NCBI GenBank assembly: GCA_937876355.1
Contig: CALFHN010000145.1
Coordinates: 1-64,000 of the forward strand
Length of the DNA stretch: 64,000 nt
Source: an uncultured Bacteroidota bacterium
GTDB taxonomy: Bacteria; Bacteroidota; Rhodothermia; Rhodothermales; UBA10348
Direction of reading: 5' to 3'
Below the pieces are notes generated by a model. It did not search any database and had not been told where the DNA came from. It saw nothing but the letters and a program-made list of their open reading frames with translations. Position numbers and translations under genes: made by a program. Shown one piece after another: positions 18,840 through 28,895 of the stretch. Each line of letters starts with the position of its first letter. Position 1 is the stretch's first letter.

Positions 18840-19524
18840 TCATTCAAACAAAGTCGCTTGTTTTGTACCAGTCTCCAGAGCGAGCAACATCCTCTTCCGG
18901 TGCAATCCTCCCCCATATCCCGTTAGCGACAACATCGGACCCAAGGGTGTCATTATTCGGTCCAAATACACAACGGTTGAGTCTTTGGTTGTGCTGGCCG
19001 CAAAGCCGGTAAATTTTTTGATCGCATCAGTGAATCCCGCCATTGATTCGTAACCAACGTCAAATGCCGTTCCCGTGACGCTATTCCCGTTTTTCATATT
19101 TCCCAAGGCTTTTCCAAGGCGCCTTGCTCGGCTATATGCATGAAAGGTCATTCCATAGTGTGACCTGAACCATCTTTCTAGTCCGCTCCGGTTCGATATT
19201 TAACACTCTTAAGTCTTGATCTCTCCATCGAAAGGCTGGGTCTTCGTCAACCTTACCAAGAAGCTCTTCCACCCAATTCGGAGCTGCATCAAGGTTCTCG
19301 AGGGGTTTACACCGCTTGCTCGGACGAAAACCGCCATCCAAAGCATCTTTTACCGTTTTAAAAAAGGTAACGTTTTCGGGTTTGGGTTTGGGTTTGCGGG
19401 CTGAACAGGTCGGACGGCAAAAAATACCAGTCGTATAAACCCCCGTAATAAATATACCTTCATACGAGGCATCGCTATTCGTAAACGCGCGAATCATTTC
19501 TGACTGCGAAGGAAGCTCAAGCAT
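18840..19524 (-). pseudogene. ada: Ada (methylated-DNA repair/transcriptional activator) remnant: frameshifted and internally deleted
   Basis: ORF 19132-19524 carries the Ada zinc domain (TGIFCRPTCSARKP...GFRPSKRCKP); ORF 18840-19151 in another frame carries AraC HTH, 'IMTPLGPML' (start of MGMT part) and the extreme C-terminus 'LTGYGGGLHRKRMLLALE', with no PCHR active site. Confidence 0.85.
19378..19400 (+). other. Canonical four-tract G-quadruplex motif
   Basis: GGGTTTGGGTTTGGGTTTGCGGG: four G3 tracts, loops 3/3/5 nt, inside the ada remnant zinc domain. Confidence 0.75.
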
Positions 19525-19626
19525 GTTTTACCAATCTTTCGAATGATTTCTATCAGAGAAAATCGTTCTTATCGGGCGATCTCGCCACCGCTAAATCAAC
19601 ATAGAACTCTAAATTATCCAACTGAA

Positions 19627-20883
19627 TCAATCAGGCAGCGCCGCCCCTGACTTGGAATGGAGGGTTTCTTTCATGACCATACTGGAAATGATTCCTGATG
19701 TGGCAGTTAGTACTGCAATGGTACCGATGGCCCATTCTAGCCCGAATACATCTGAAAGGAACCCTGCAAGCAGCGCTCCAATAACATAACCACCGTCTCG
19801 CCAAAGTCGGTACACGCCAATCGAGGTGGCGCGCCAATTCGGGTGAACCACGTCTCCGATGGCCGCAAGAAGCGTTGGATAAACAAATGCAGTGCCAATA
19901 CCCAACAGAATCATAGATGTGGCCAGTATCACGAACGAGTGCCCAGTCATGAGGAGGCCAATTCCAGCAGCTTGAATCAACATCCCTGAAACAATCAAAG
20001 GTTTTCGACCGATCCTGTCCGACCATACACCAGTTCCCAATTGTCCCAACCCCCAAATCGCAGGGTAAAGCGCTGCTAAAAGACCAATTTCCTTAAGTCC
20101 CAGCCCCAAACTAGCATAATAGATAGGAAAAAGGCCCCACACCATGCCGTCGTTGAGATTGTTCACGAGGCCGGCCTGACTCACCGAAAACAAATTCGGA
20201 TTCTCCCAACTGGTCATGCGAAATATTCGGACGAAACTAGGCCTGCCAACAGGATCGGTTTCTTCGAATTGTCGTGCTTCTAACTCAGCATGACCCCTCG
20301 TTTCCTTTACGAAAAAGACGGTTAGAAACAAGCCTAACAGAGCAAAAGCGACACCCAAATAGAAGGGATGTGGTCTTATTGAATACGCAGCGGCAATGTA
20401 ACCGGAGGCGAGGGCAGCAAGGGAAACGGCGACATATCCTGCCGACTCGTTGAGGCCCATCGCAAGGCCTCTTTGTTTGGGTCCTACGAGGTCAATTTTC
20501 ATCACTACGGTACTCGACCAAGCGAGCCCTTGATTTATTCCCAACAAAAGATTTGCTGCAACAATCCAAGACCAAGACGGAGCCCACATAATCAACAATG
20601 GAACTGGAATCCCAACCAACCATCCTGCAATCAACACGTTTTTTCGACCAAATCGATCGGCCCAGGTGCCCGCGAAGAGGTTGGCGATAGCCTTTGCCAA
20701 TCCGAAAGTGCCAATGAATGACAATATGGCCATTTTTGAGGCGATGCTGAATTCATCCTCAGCTAGAACCGGCAAAATGGCCCGCTCTAGACCCACCATC
20801 GCCCCCACAAAGGCATTCACCACAACCAGAAGCGAAAATTGCTGCCAGTTTTCTGATAGTCCGAGTTTTATTTCTGGAGGCAC
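19627..20883 (-). CDS. MFS transporter
   Basis: 418 aa, 12-TM pattern, 'GTWADRFGRKNVLIAGW', 'GVWSDRIGRKPLIVSG'. Confidence 0.88.
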   Translation of the reverse strand: MPPEIKLGLSENWQQFSLLVVVNAFVGAMVGLERAILPVLAEDEFSIASKMAILSFIGTFGLAKAIANLFAGTWADRFGRKNVLIAGWLVGIPVPLLIMWAPSWSWIVAANLLLGINQGLAWSSTVVMKIDLVGPKQRGLAMGLNESAGYVAVSLAALASGYIAAAYSIRPHPFYLGVAFALLGLFLTVFFVKETRGHAELEARQFEETDPVGRPSFVRIFRMTSWENPNLFSVSQAGLVNNLNDGMVWGLFPIYYASLGLGLKEIGLLAALYPAIWGLGQLGTGVWSDRIGRKPLIVSGMLIQAAGIGLLMTGHSFVILATSMILLGIGTAFVYPTLLAAIGDVVHPNWRATSIGVYRLWRDGGYVIGALLAGFLSDVFGLEWAIGTIAVLTATSGIISSMVMKETLHSKSGAALPD

Positions 20884-21189
20884 TCTTCTGGATGAATTAT
20901 TTGATCGGAACTACGAGCATTCGCTCACTTTCGGCTACCATATTACGAACAAACAGGATGATAGACCCGTCCTTGGAGAATCAAGAACGGTGGACTAAAA
21001 ACTTCATGTCTCTTCAAAAATCCTTATCTCAGTAAGCAACCATCTGACCTGGGCAGGTCACATATAAAAGGTATATTAGGGACTCGCACGACTGTTTGAA
21101 GTAATTTAAAACAGTTACTTTCTGGAGTGCGGGTGCTTGCTCGCCGCACATCACCTGCCTTTATACATCCTCTGATTTGGGAAAAACAT

Positions 21190-21414
21190 ATGACTAGATT
21201 TGGAAGCCCCTTTCAAAATGGAACCCTGAGTTCATTGATTTTGGGAATCGGACTAGTCTTAGCAATGAGTTATTTTTATCTCGCATCTCCTGTCAAGAAG
21301 CCTGTGTTCTTGGTTCTGATTATTCTTGCTATTCTATCAACAATCGGATCGTACTACCGGTACCAAAACCTCAGACGTCAGAGCAGAAACAAATTTCCCA
21401 ATGGCGCTGATTAA
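21190..21414 (+). CDS. Small two-TM membrane protein, hypothetical
   Basis: MTRFGSPFQNGTLSSLILGIGLVLAMSYFYLASPVKKPVFLVLIILAILSTIGSYYRYQNLRRQSRNKF; internal ATG preferred over 21127. Confidence 0.45.
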   Translation: MTRFGSPFQNGTLSSLILGIGLVLAMSYFYLASPVKKPVFLVLIILAILSTIGSYYRYQNLRRQSRNKFPNGAD

Positions 21415-21768
21415 CTAAGAGAACGATGTCTTGTCGGAATGCCTAACAAAGTATATTCCTGAGGCCTCCGACCGGACGATGCGTGCAAAGCTGCGTTGAG
21501 ATGGTCAACGTGTTTTTGGCGATTGTTACGAAATGGGTCACAGAGAACGGCACGACATCCTGATCCATTTGATAGGCATGGATTTCGCAGAGAAACGCGT
21601 CCCGTTCAAATTCGCTGCATTGGTTTCCAAGTAATTCAGAAACCGTTGTGATGACTCCAAAATTACGGTTGAAATACTCTGCTTTTTCTTCTAGGCCAAA
21701 AAAACCACTCCCTTCGTCTGCTTGGTCTTTTTGTTTGCCCCTTTCAAACAAGTTTGACGGGTCTAAAC

Positions 21769-21806
21769 AAAAAAACCCACTCACTGCATGAGTGAGTGGG
21801 TTTTTT
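21769..21806 (-). terminator. Rho-independent terminator downstream of tRNA-Ser
   Basis: aaaaaacccactcactgcatgagtgagtgggtttttt: ACCCACTCACT/AGTGAGTGGGT stem with A/T tracts. Confidence 0.85.
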
Positions 21807-21810
21807 CTTG

Positions 21811-21899
21811 CGGAGGAGGAGGGATTCGAACCCTCGGTACCCTATAAAAGGTACGCAGGTTTAGCAAACCTGTGGTTTCAGCCACTCACCCACCCCTCC
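21811..21899 (-). tRNA. tRNA-Ser (anticodon GCT)
   Basis: Reverse strand GGAGGGGTGGGTGAGTGGCTGAAACCACAGGTTTGCTAAACCTGCGTACCTTTTATAGGGTACCGAGGGTTCGAATCCCTCCTCCTCCG: acceptor stem, CAGGT-TTGCTAA-ACCTG anticodon arm, long class II variable arm, GGTTCGAATCC T arm. Confidence 0.95.
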
Positions 21900-22115
21900 G
21901 GGGCCGATGCTGAATGAATTGACGCCTAGGCGTTTTTTTCAGGCAAGACTTAAAAATACGCAGATTGCGGTCCTGCGTCAACGAAGAGAACATCAATTTA
22001 TTCAGTAGCTCTGAATCTTATGCCAAATGTATGGTTTTCTCCGCTAATTAAAGGCCGCTAAAGGTGTGAACAGCACCGTACGAGTCGCTCAAAAGCCGAT
22101 TTGAGAATGAAACGA

Positions 22116-22952
22116 TTACAGCGCGAATGCCAGCACACGGCTTGGACCACCGCTGGCCCCCGCGATTTTGGGTACTCCGACCATAACCGTTGCCCCTGAA
22201 ACCGGCAATTCACTCAAATTGGCCACACTTTCAATCCCCCACCTGTTGCTAGGCAGCCACTGGAAATGAGCTGCAAAATCTGGTGACGGCCCGAAGTCCA
22301 AACTCAAGGTGTCGGACATGATGCCGACGACATCCTTTTCTTCCATCATGTAGTCAATCGCCTCTAGGTGGAAACCTGGAAAATGCATAACTCCAGCGTC
22401 ATCGGCATTCCTGAAACGAGTCCCGTCCATTACGTATGCATCCCAACCACTATTCATAGCCACAATCGCTCCGGCCGGAAGTGGGCCGTACACCGATTCC
22501 CATGCCTTAATGTCGTCGGGAGTAACTTGAGCATCTGCATTTTCAGTCGCTCTAGCCCTAATGTCTATCACAGCGAGTGCCCCGACCAATTTGGACACGG
22601 GTATGGTGTCGGCCGTCTGGGATCCATCAAAATGAAATGGAGCATCCATATGAGTTCCTGTATGCTCATTTATGGTCCACTGATTCAGATTGAAACCCGA
22701 CTCAGCAGCTGAATACAGGGACTCTATTTTGAGTTGGGATGGTCCGAAATAGGTCGGAAAATCTTCTCTGAGAGTGTGAGTAAGGTCTACGATGCGGTTA
22801 TAGTTTATGGTCTTCGAAACAGGTGACTCCGTAACGTTCACACCAGTACAACCAGCCAAAGCCCCGGCCGCGGTCACCATTGAAGCGCTCTTTAAAAACG
22901 ATCGGCGGCTAAGGGATCTGACTATCTGTTCGTGGCAAGCGGGTACACACAT
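22116..22952 (-). CDS. Cyclase family (kynurenine formamidase-like) protein with Tat signal
   Basis: Twin-arginine SRRSFLK leader; 'VDLTHTLREDFPTYFGP', 'NEHTGTHMDAPFHF', 'VMHFPGFHLEAIDYMMEEKDVVGIMSDTLSLD'. Confidence 0.85.
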   Translation of the reverse strand: MCVPACHEQIVRSLSRRSFLKSASMVTAAGALAGCTGVNVTESPVSKTINYNRIVDLTHTLREDFPTYFGPSQLKIESLYSAAESGFNLNQWTINEHTGTHMDAPFHFDGSQTADTIPVSKLVGALAVIDIRARATENADAQVTPDDIKAWESVYGPLPAGAIVAMNSGWDAYVMDGTRFRNADDAGVMHFPGFHLEAIDYMMEEKDVVGIMSDTLSLDFGPSPDFAAHFQWLPSNRWGIESVANLSELPVSGATVMVGVPKIAGASGGPSRVLAFAL

Positions 22953-22985
22953 AGCGGTTTGGGATTAGGTGAAAAGCGATCTCTA

Positions 22986-23903
22986 TTAAGAATAGACAGG
23001 TGTTAGCCAGTCCATATATTTTTCAACTTTTCCGGTCACCACTTTTTGGTAGTGATTCAGCAAGCTTTGCGCAATGGGACCCGCATTGCCGTCCCCAACC
23101 AGTCGGTGATCAATTTTTCCAATAGCGGCAACACCCACTCCTGTTCCGCAGAAAAATGCTTCGTCTGCGAGATACAGCTCAGATCGGTCGATGCTACGCT
23201 CTACGACTTCGAGGCCAAGGTCTTCTCGGCCAAATTGAATGATCGATTTACGGGTAATGCCTTCCAACACGTTGTCGGTAATTGGCGGCGTGATAAGTAC
23301 ACCATCGCGAACCATAAACAAATTGGCTGCACTTGCCTCGGAAACGTGGCCGTCCTGCGTTAATACCAACGCTTCATCGAATCCGTTCATCACGGCCTCC
23401 GTTTTTGCCAAGGCGCTGTTGATGTACGTTCCGGAGATTTTACCGCGAGCAGGAATCGCATTATCATCGACCCGCCGCCAAGAACTGAAGCCCACGCTCA
23501 GGGCACCTTCCTTTTTGATGTAATGGCCCACTGGCTGACTGTAAATGGCAATTTTGTCGGTAGAGTCGTGTAGTTGAACGCGGAAAACGCCATCGTCTTT
23601 ATAAATGATGGGCCGAATATATACGTTCTGACGCCAGCTTTCCTTTCGCAACAGGTCGGTCGTAATACCTATAAGTTCTGCATTGGAGTGTCCAATATCA
23701 CTCATCAGAAACTTAGCGCTATTTAAAAGCCTTTTGTAATGCTCGCCTGCTCTAAATATGTAAAGCTGCTCCCGTTCCTCGTTCCAAAACGCCCGAATTC
23801 CGGCAAAACAGCCTATTCCATAATGAAAAGTAGTACAAGTAACACTAACGTGGGCATCGGCAATGGGCACGATGGCCCCGTCATGAAAGGCAAATTTGGT
23901 CAT
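22986..23903 (-). CDS. ilvE: Branched-chain amino acid aminotransferase
   Basis: 'VTCTTFHYGIGCFAGIRAFWN', 'YINSALAKTEAVMNGFDEALVLTQDGHVSEASAANLFMV', 'EAFFCGTGVGVAAIGKID'. Confidence 0.9.
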   Translation of the reverse strand: MTKFAFHDGAIVPIADAHVSVTCTTFHYGIGCFAGIRAFWNEEREQLYIFRAGEHYKRLLNSAKFLMSDIGHSNAELIGITTDLLRKESWRQNVYIRPIIYKDDGVFRVQLHDSTDKIAIYSQPVGHYIKKEGALSVGFSSWRRVDDNAIPARGKISGTYINSALAKTEAVMNGFDEALVLTQDGHVSEASAANLFMVRDGVLITPPITDNVLEGITRKSIIQFGREDLGLEVVERSIDRSELYLADEAFFCGTGVGVAAIGKIDHRLVGDGNAGPIAQSLLNHYQKVVTGKVEKYMDWLTPVYS

Positions 23904-23914
23904 TACAGTGTGGT

Positions 23915-24310
23915 TTATTTTAGATATTCTGGATCAACCGGGACTTTCATTCCCGTGGCCATCCCGTTTGTTTGATGGGCCATTCCAATAAGGGCCATTA
24001 GTTCTTCGTACTGCCCAGCCGTCATTCCCTTTGCGACCGCATTAGCGGTGTGTGAATGAATACAGTAATCGCAGTTGTTAGCTACTGATACTGCAATATA
24101 GATCAATTCTTTAACCAAAGGATCTAACTCTCCTGGGGCAAAAACTTCTTTGATATCATTCCAAACCCGTTTTAAAGATGTCGGATGATTCGCCAAGGCC
24201 TTCCAAAAGTTATTGATGAAGTCCGTCTTCCGGACCGCCCTTATATCATCAAAAATCGCACGGACTTCGGGCGAGGCATCCTCGTATTCAATTAAGTTTA
24301 CTGTGGCCAC
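23915..24310 (-). CDS. Carboxymuconolactone decarboxylase family (AhpD-like) protein
   Basis: 'LVKELIYIAVSVANNCDYCIHSHTANAVAKGMTAGQYEELMALIGMAHQTNGMA': CxxCxxxH motif. Confidence 0.9.
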   Translation of the reverse strand: MATVNLIEYEDASPEVRAIFDDIRAVRKTDFINNFWKALANHPTSLKRVWNDIKEVFAPGELDPLVKELIYIAVSVANNCDYCIHSHTANAVAKGMTAGQYEELMALIGMAHQTNGMATGMKVPVDPEYLK

Positions 24311-24469
24311 GTTTAATATTCCCCAGAATTCATGTGATGGACAGACCTTTCGCTCTTAGTGTACAACAAAATCAAAAATTATGCCCTCTTCATTAACACG
24401 AAGCACTGTTTTAAAAATCCAACGAACAATAGCCGATACCGGAAGCACGACTTACACCGGTGTTGAGAA

Positions 24470-25060
24470 ATGAAATATGGTCTTATCGTCCTCGTAATGG
24501 CCGTTTTTGGCATGGGCGAATACGCATTTGTTGAATACCACCCATTGCAACCCCATCAAAGGGTTTACAAGTTTCAAAAGCTTCCCATCGTGAAGCAAAT
24601 TGTTCTACATCAGGAAGAAGAGCTAGTAAGAAAAGCAATTGAAGGATCCGAGGATGGATCGTTACCAATTAGTTATGGCGGTGAAAGGATTTCTTGGACG
24701 CTGGTAGGGGAGTGGAAACAAGCCCGGAAAAAGGGGATCAAGCTGCGAAAATGGGCGGTGAGACATCTCAGAGAGATAAAAAAAGCTAAAAGTAATCTTC
24801 CAAGGATGATAGAACAGGCCGAAGGTGATGACCCTTCTGCCGCTGCCCAAATATTTTGGACCGCCAAAATGTTAGGCGATGCTGAGTTAAAAGAGAAGGC
24901 TGTTTCCCTTCTAAGGGATCATCCAACGCCCATCGAGAAATTTTACTATCAACTGTTCACGTCCGCTCCCGACAACTCGAGAAATGGAGTTGATTCGGCC
25001 TTAATGCACACACGAGTTGCCATCGAAAACTTGCGGAGCCCCTTTGCATCAGACGCGTAG
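24470..25060 (+). CDS. Hypothetical protein, helical, possible signal/anchor
   Basis: 196 aa ORF, N-terminal hydrophobic segment; no family recognised. Confidence 0.5.
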   Translation: MKYGLIVLVMAVFGMGEYAFVEYHPLQPHQRVYKFQKLPIVKQIVLHQEEELVRKAIEGSEDGSLPISYGGERISWTLVGEWKQARKKGIKLRKWAVRHLREIKKAKSNLPRMIEQAEGDDPSAAAQIFWTAKMLGDAELKEKAVSLLRDHPTPIEKFYYQLFTSAPDNSRNGVDSALMHTRVAIENLRSPFASDA

Positions 25061-25195
25061 TTTAAGCTACAGACCGCGCAGAACGCCAACTCAATAACAT
25101 TGCTTCAGCAAAACGCTGCCAGGGGAAACAGGAAACGAATTGGATGATCGAGCAACTAAAGTCTGAAGGACTACTGAAATAAGACCAAGACTATA

Positions 25196-26119
25196 TCAAC
25201 CCGCTTCCATGGCGTCGGCGCCAGACGTGATCTCGATAAGTTCGGTTGTAATGGCGTCCTGACGGGCGCGATTGTATTTCAACTTCAGTTCCTTGAGCAG
25301 GTCTCCGGCATTGGTTGTCGCGTTGTCCATGGCCACCATGCGAGCGCCCTGTTCGGAAGCATTAGATTCTAGCAAAGCACGCCAGATCTGATAATTCAAG
25401 AACCGTGGGACCAGAATGTCCAAGATTTGGTCAACGCCTGGTTCGAAAATGGGATCATCCACATATTTCCCCGAGTCTTCCGACGTATCCGTCGTATCTG
25501 ATTCCATGACGGGGGTCAAAAACCGCTCCGATGGAATTGGAATGAACGGTTCCATGATCCGGTTTTGGGAAATCGTGTTCTTAAATTCGTTGTAGACAAC
25601 AAATACTTCGTCCCATTTGCCTTCCAAAAATCCGTCTTCGGCCACTGATGCAACTTCATCTGCGGTCGTAAAGGAAAGCTTATCGAACACACCTCGAAAA
25701 TCGCCAACCAATTGATAACCGCGCCGCTTGAAGTGGTCGTGACCTTTACGACCAACACACACTAAAAATAAGCGTCCACTATCACGGTGTGCTGCATATT
25801 TTTCGTTGATCGCCTGTTCAGCTAGCTTTGTAACATTGGAGTTGAAGGCTCCCGCCAATCCACGATCGGCAGTGATAATCACCAACAATACCTTATCTGG
25901 CGACTCACGCGGTTTAAACAGCGGATGAAGCGAGGTATCTATGTGGGATTTTAGCCGCGTAATGATCTCAGATATCTTGAACGAATACGGTCTAGTCGCA
26001 AATATATTCTCTTGAGCACGACGCAGTTTAGCGGCCGCAACCATTTTCATGGCCCGGGTTAGCTGCTGCGTGTTACCTACCGAGGTGATTCGGCTTCGTA
26101 AGTCTCGAAGGCTTGCCAT
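25196..26119 (-). CDS. atpG: F1Fo ATP synthase subunit gamma
   Basis: MASLRDLRSRITSVGNTQQLTRAMKMVAAAKLRRAQ ... ASEQGARMVAMDNATTNAGDLLKELKLKYNRARQDAITTELIEITSGADAM. Confidence 0.97.
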   Translation of the reverse strand: MASLRDLRSRITSVGNTQQLTRAMKMVAAAKLRRAQENIFATRPYSFKISEIITRLKSHIDTSLHPLFKPRESPDKVLLVIITADRGLAGAFNSNVTKLAEQAINEKYAAHRDSGRLFLVCVGRKGHDHFKRRGYQLVGDFRGVFDKLSFTTADEVASVAEDGFLEGKWDEVFVVYNEFKNTISQNRIMEPFIPIPSERFLTPVMESDTTDTSEDSGKYVDDPIFEPGVDQILDILVPRFLNYQIWRALLESNASEQGARMVAMDNATTNAGDLLKELKLKYNRARQDAITTELIEITSGADAMEAG

Positions 26120-26176
26120 AGTCTCAGGTGGATTGCGCTGTGATTAGAGTCCGAAAAGGATCGACTAATAAATGAG

Positions 26177-27772
26177 TTAATCTTGTGTGGCGAACAGTTC
26201 GACTAGTTCTTTGGCTTCTTTCGTAAACGTTTCCGTCAACTCATCCGAAACAACCCCAGAAGAAACGATAGAGCCCAAAGCTTCCGGATGTTTCATCTTG
26301 ATGCGGTCAATGAAGTCTTTTTCGAACTGTTTTACTTTTTTGGTAGGTACTGCGTCGATCAATCCCTTCCCAGCCACAAAAATAATGGCAACTTGTTCTT
26401 CAACCGGCATCGGTACGAACTGCCCCTGTTTCAACACTTCAACCAGTTTCTCACCACGCGTTAGCTGACGCTGGGTTGCTGCATCAAGATCAGATCCGAA
26501 CTTTGAAAAGGCTTCTAGTTCACGATACTGGGCAAGGTCAAGGCGAAGTGTACCAGACACTTTTTTCATCCCCTTGATCTGAGCATTACCACCAACACGA
26601 GATACCGAGATACCTACGTTAATGGCAGGCCGAACTCCAGCATTAAATAGACTTGATTCCAAGTAAATCTGACCATCTGTGATCGAAATCACGTTGGTTG
26701 GGATATAAGCGGAAACGTCGCCAGCTTGCGTTTCAATAATAGGAAGAGCGGTAAGCGAACCACCACCTTTCACTTCACCCTTTAAACAATCTGGAAGGTC
26801 GTTCATGTTTTTAGCAACGGCATTGGAAGAAGTGATCTTCGCTGCACGCTCTAACAACCGACTATGCAAGTAAAACACGTCCCCAGGAAACGCTTCACGT
26901 CCCGGTGGACGACGAAGTAATAGTGATACCTGACGATAGGCAACCGCCTGTTTCGAAAGGTCATCATAAATAATCAGGGCGTGTCGGCCCGTGTCGCGAA
27001 ATAATTCACCAATACATGCACCGGCAAACGGAGCGATGTACTGCAAAGGAGCAGGCATGGCCGCTCCAGCATTCACAATAACCGTGTATTCCAATGCTCC
27101 GTTCTCTTCCAAAGAACGCATTACCTGGGCTACAGTAGAGTTTTTCTGGCCGATAGCCACATAGATGCAATAAACAGGCTTGTCTGTTTTGTGCGTCGAC
27201 TTCTGGTTGATGATCGTATCCACCACAACAGCCGTTTTACCCGTCTGGCGGTCACCAATTACGAGTTCACGCTGTCCACGTCCAACAGGAATCATGGAAT
27301 CGATAGCCTTAATACCCGTTTGAAGCGGCTCAGTAACCGGTTCACGGAAGATTACCGAAGGCGCTTTGCGCTCGAGCGGCATCTCATAGGTTTTCCCGGT
27401 GAAAGCGCCTTTGCCGTCCATTGGACGTCCCAGCGGATCGATCACGCGTCCTAGCATGTCTTCAGATACGTTGATAGACGCAATGCGCTTTGTACGGCGT
27501 ACTTCGTCTCCTTCCTTGACCTTATCGGCTTCACCAAAAAGAACAGCACCAACGTTGTCCTCTTCAAGGTTTAGCACCATGCCTGAAACGCCACTTCGTG
27601 GGAAATCTATTAGCTCGCCGGCTTGCACATTGGCAAGACCGTAAATACGAGCGATACCATCACCCACTTGAAGGACTGTTCCTACTTCGTATACGTCCGT
27701 AGTTGCTTCAAAGCCGCCAAGCTCGCGCTTCAAAACAGCGGTGACTTCATCCGGTCTGATTGCCGTTGCCAT
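26177..27772 (-). CDS. atpA: F1Fo ATP synthase subunit alpha
   Basis: [33 protein letters not shown]; '[29 protein letters not shown]'. Confidence 0.97.
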   Translation of the reverse strand: MATAIRPDEVTAVLKRELGGFEATTDVYEVGTVLQVGDGIARIYGLANVQAGELIDFPRSGVSGMVLNLEEDNVGAVLFGEADKVKEGDEVRRTKRIASINVSEDMLGRVIDPLGRPMDGKGAFTGKTYEMPLERKAPSVIFREPVTEPLQTGIKAIDSMIPVGRGQRELVIGDRQTGKTAVVVDTIINQKSTHKTDKPVYCIYVAIGQKNSTVAQVMRSLEENGALEYTVIVNAGAAMPAPLQYIAPFAGACIGELFRDTGRHALIIYDDLSKQAVAYRQVSLLLRRPPGREAFPGDVFYLHSRLLERAAKITSSNAVAKNMNDLPDCLKGEVKGGGSLTALPIIETQAGDVSAYIPTNVISITDGQIYLESSLFNAGVRPAINVGISVSRVGGNAQIKGMKKVSGTLRLDLAQYRELEAFSKFGSDLDAATQRQLTRGEKLVEVLKQGQFVPMPVEEQVAIIFVAGKGLIDAVPTKKVKQFEKDFIDRIKMKHPEALGSIVSSGVVSDELTETFTKEAKELVELFATQD

Positions 27773-27824
27773 CGTAATTCGTTTGTTTCTGTTCGGATGA
27801 GCCAAGGCCCATCACACTGTCAAT

Positions 27825-28373
27825 TTAATTCCGAGACCCAGTTTCGAGGCGTTCTCGAAGCGAAGCCAATTGATTAACTACACTCGCATCATATACCGTA
27901 TCTCCCACTCGGATGACAATTCCACCAAGGATGGACGTGTCTACCTTTGTTTCGAGCCGGATTTTGCTGCCAGTCAGCTTCTCAAGTGAGACTATCAATC
28001 TTTTTTCGTCATCGTCAGAAAGTGGAAGTGCCGTGCGCGCCGAAACGCCCACAACTCCAGACTGACGATCTCGAAGTTCTCGATATGCCTTCACAACCTC
28101 TGGAAACAACCCCTCACGGCGCTTTTCAACGAGTAACTCGAGAAAGCGGAGCGTAAGCGAATCAATGCGTTCACCAAAAAGAGCACGAAACACGTCCGCT
28201 TTCTTTTCGCGAGAAACGACTGGGCTACTAAATAGTCCGGCAAGCTCACGCGAAACCTTAAGTCCATCACTAATGAGGGACATGTCAGCTGAAACGTGTT
28301 CGCTTTTACCGGCCGATTGGGCCTGTTCGTCGAGCGCCTTGGCGTAACGGCGAGATATCGTGATTTCGCTCAT
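27825..28373 (-). CDS. atpH: F1Fo ATP synthase subunit delta
   Basis: MSEITISRRYAKALDEQAQ ... 'LGGIVIRVGDTVYDASVVNQLASLRERL'. Confidence 0.93.
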   Translation of the reverse strand: MSEITISRRYAKALDEQAQSAGKSEHVSADMSLISDGLKVSRELAGLFSSPVVSREKKADVFRALFGERIDSLTLRFLELLVEKRREGLFPEVVKAYRELRDRQSGVVGVSARTALPLSDDDEKRLIVSLEKLTGSKIRLETKVDTSILGGIVIRVGDTVYDASVVNQLASLRERLETGSRN

Positions 28374-28388
28374 TGTTTACTGGGCAAA

Positions 28389-28895
28389 TCAGTTCTTCGA
28401 AAGGTCGCCTAGAAAATTGTCAACAATTTTCTTTTGACGATCTGCATCCAAATTTTCGCGCAAAATCTTTTCGGCAGCCTGAATGGCTAAATCCGCGACC
28501 TCATTTCTGAGACTGTTGAGTGCGTTGTCTTTCTCGCGCTCAATCTCAGCCTGAGCCGAATCTTGCAGTTGCTTAATTTGGACCCGAGTTTTGTCTACTT
28601 CTTCCGTACGGATGCGCTCAGCTTCGTCACGGGCTTCCCGAAGGATTGCCTGTGAGTGAACTTCGGCTTCACGTCGAGCTTTGTTGTTATCAGACTGAAG
28701 CTGTCTGGCTTCTGCCAGCGCTTTTTCTGCCTGAGACAAAGACTCGTGGATCGTTTCCTCACGGGTGGTCATAGCCGACAAAATCGGCCCCCATGCATAC
28801 TTTTTCAAAAGAAGAAGTAATGCCCCAAAAGTGATACCGATCCAGATTATTAATCCGGCGTCGGGAGCAAGTAGATCTACTGCTAATACGATCAT
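28389..28895 (-). CDS. atpF: F1Fo ATP synthase subunit b
   Basis: MIVLAVDLLAPDAGLIIWIGITFGALLLLLKKYAWGPILSAMTTREETI plus long helix. Confidence 0.93.
   Translation of the reverse strand: MIVLAVDLLAPDAGLIIWIGITFGALLLLLKKYAWGPILSAMTTREETIHESLSQAEKALAEARQLQSDNNKARREAEVHSQAILREARDEAERIRTEEVDKTRVQIKQLQDSAQAEIEREKDNALNSLRNEVADLAIQAAEKILRENLDADRQKKIVDNFLGDLSKN

Noticed and set aside
19627-20883. MFS transporter as part of the decayed region
   Set aside because: The ORF is full-length with intact MFS motifs on both halves, so I place the end of the graveyard at about 19.5 kb.
21443-21784. 113-aa minus-strand ORF downstream of tRNA-Ser
   Set aside because: Its start lies inside the tRNA terminator hairpin and no family is recognisable; it could be a remnant, but I cannot support it as a gene.
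21811-22116. tRNA-Ser as an integration site for a genomic island
   Set aside because: No integrase, no repeated tRNA 3' end (att-like duplicate) noticed nearby; flanking genes look like ordinary chromosome.
25066-25182. Frame reading ATDRAERQLNNIASAKRCQGKQETNWMIEQLKSEGLLK*
   Set aside because: Looks protein-like and could be the C-terminal remnant of a lost gene, but it has no start and no family I can name.
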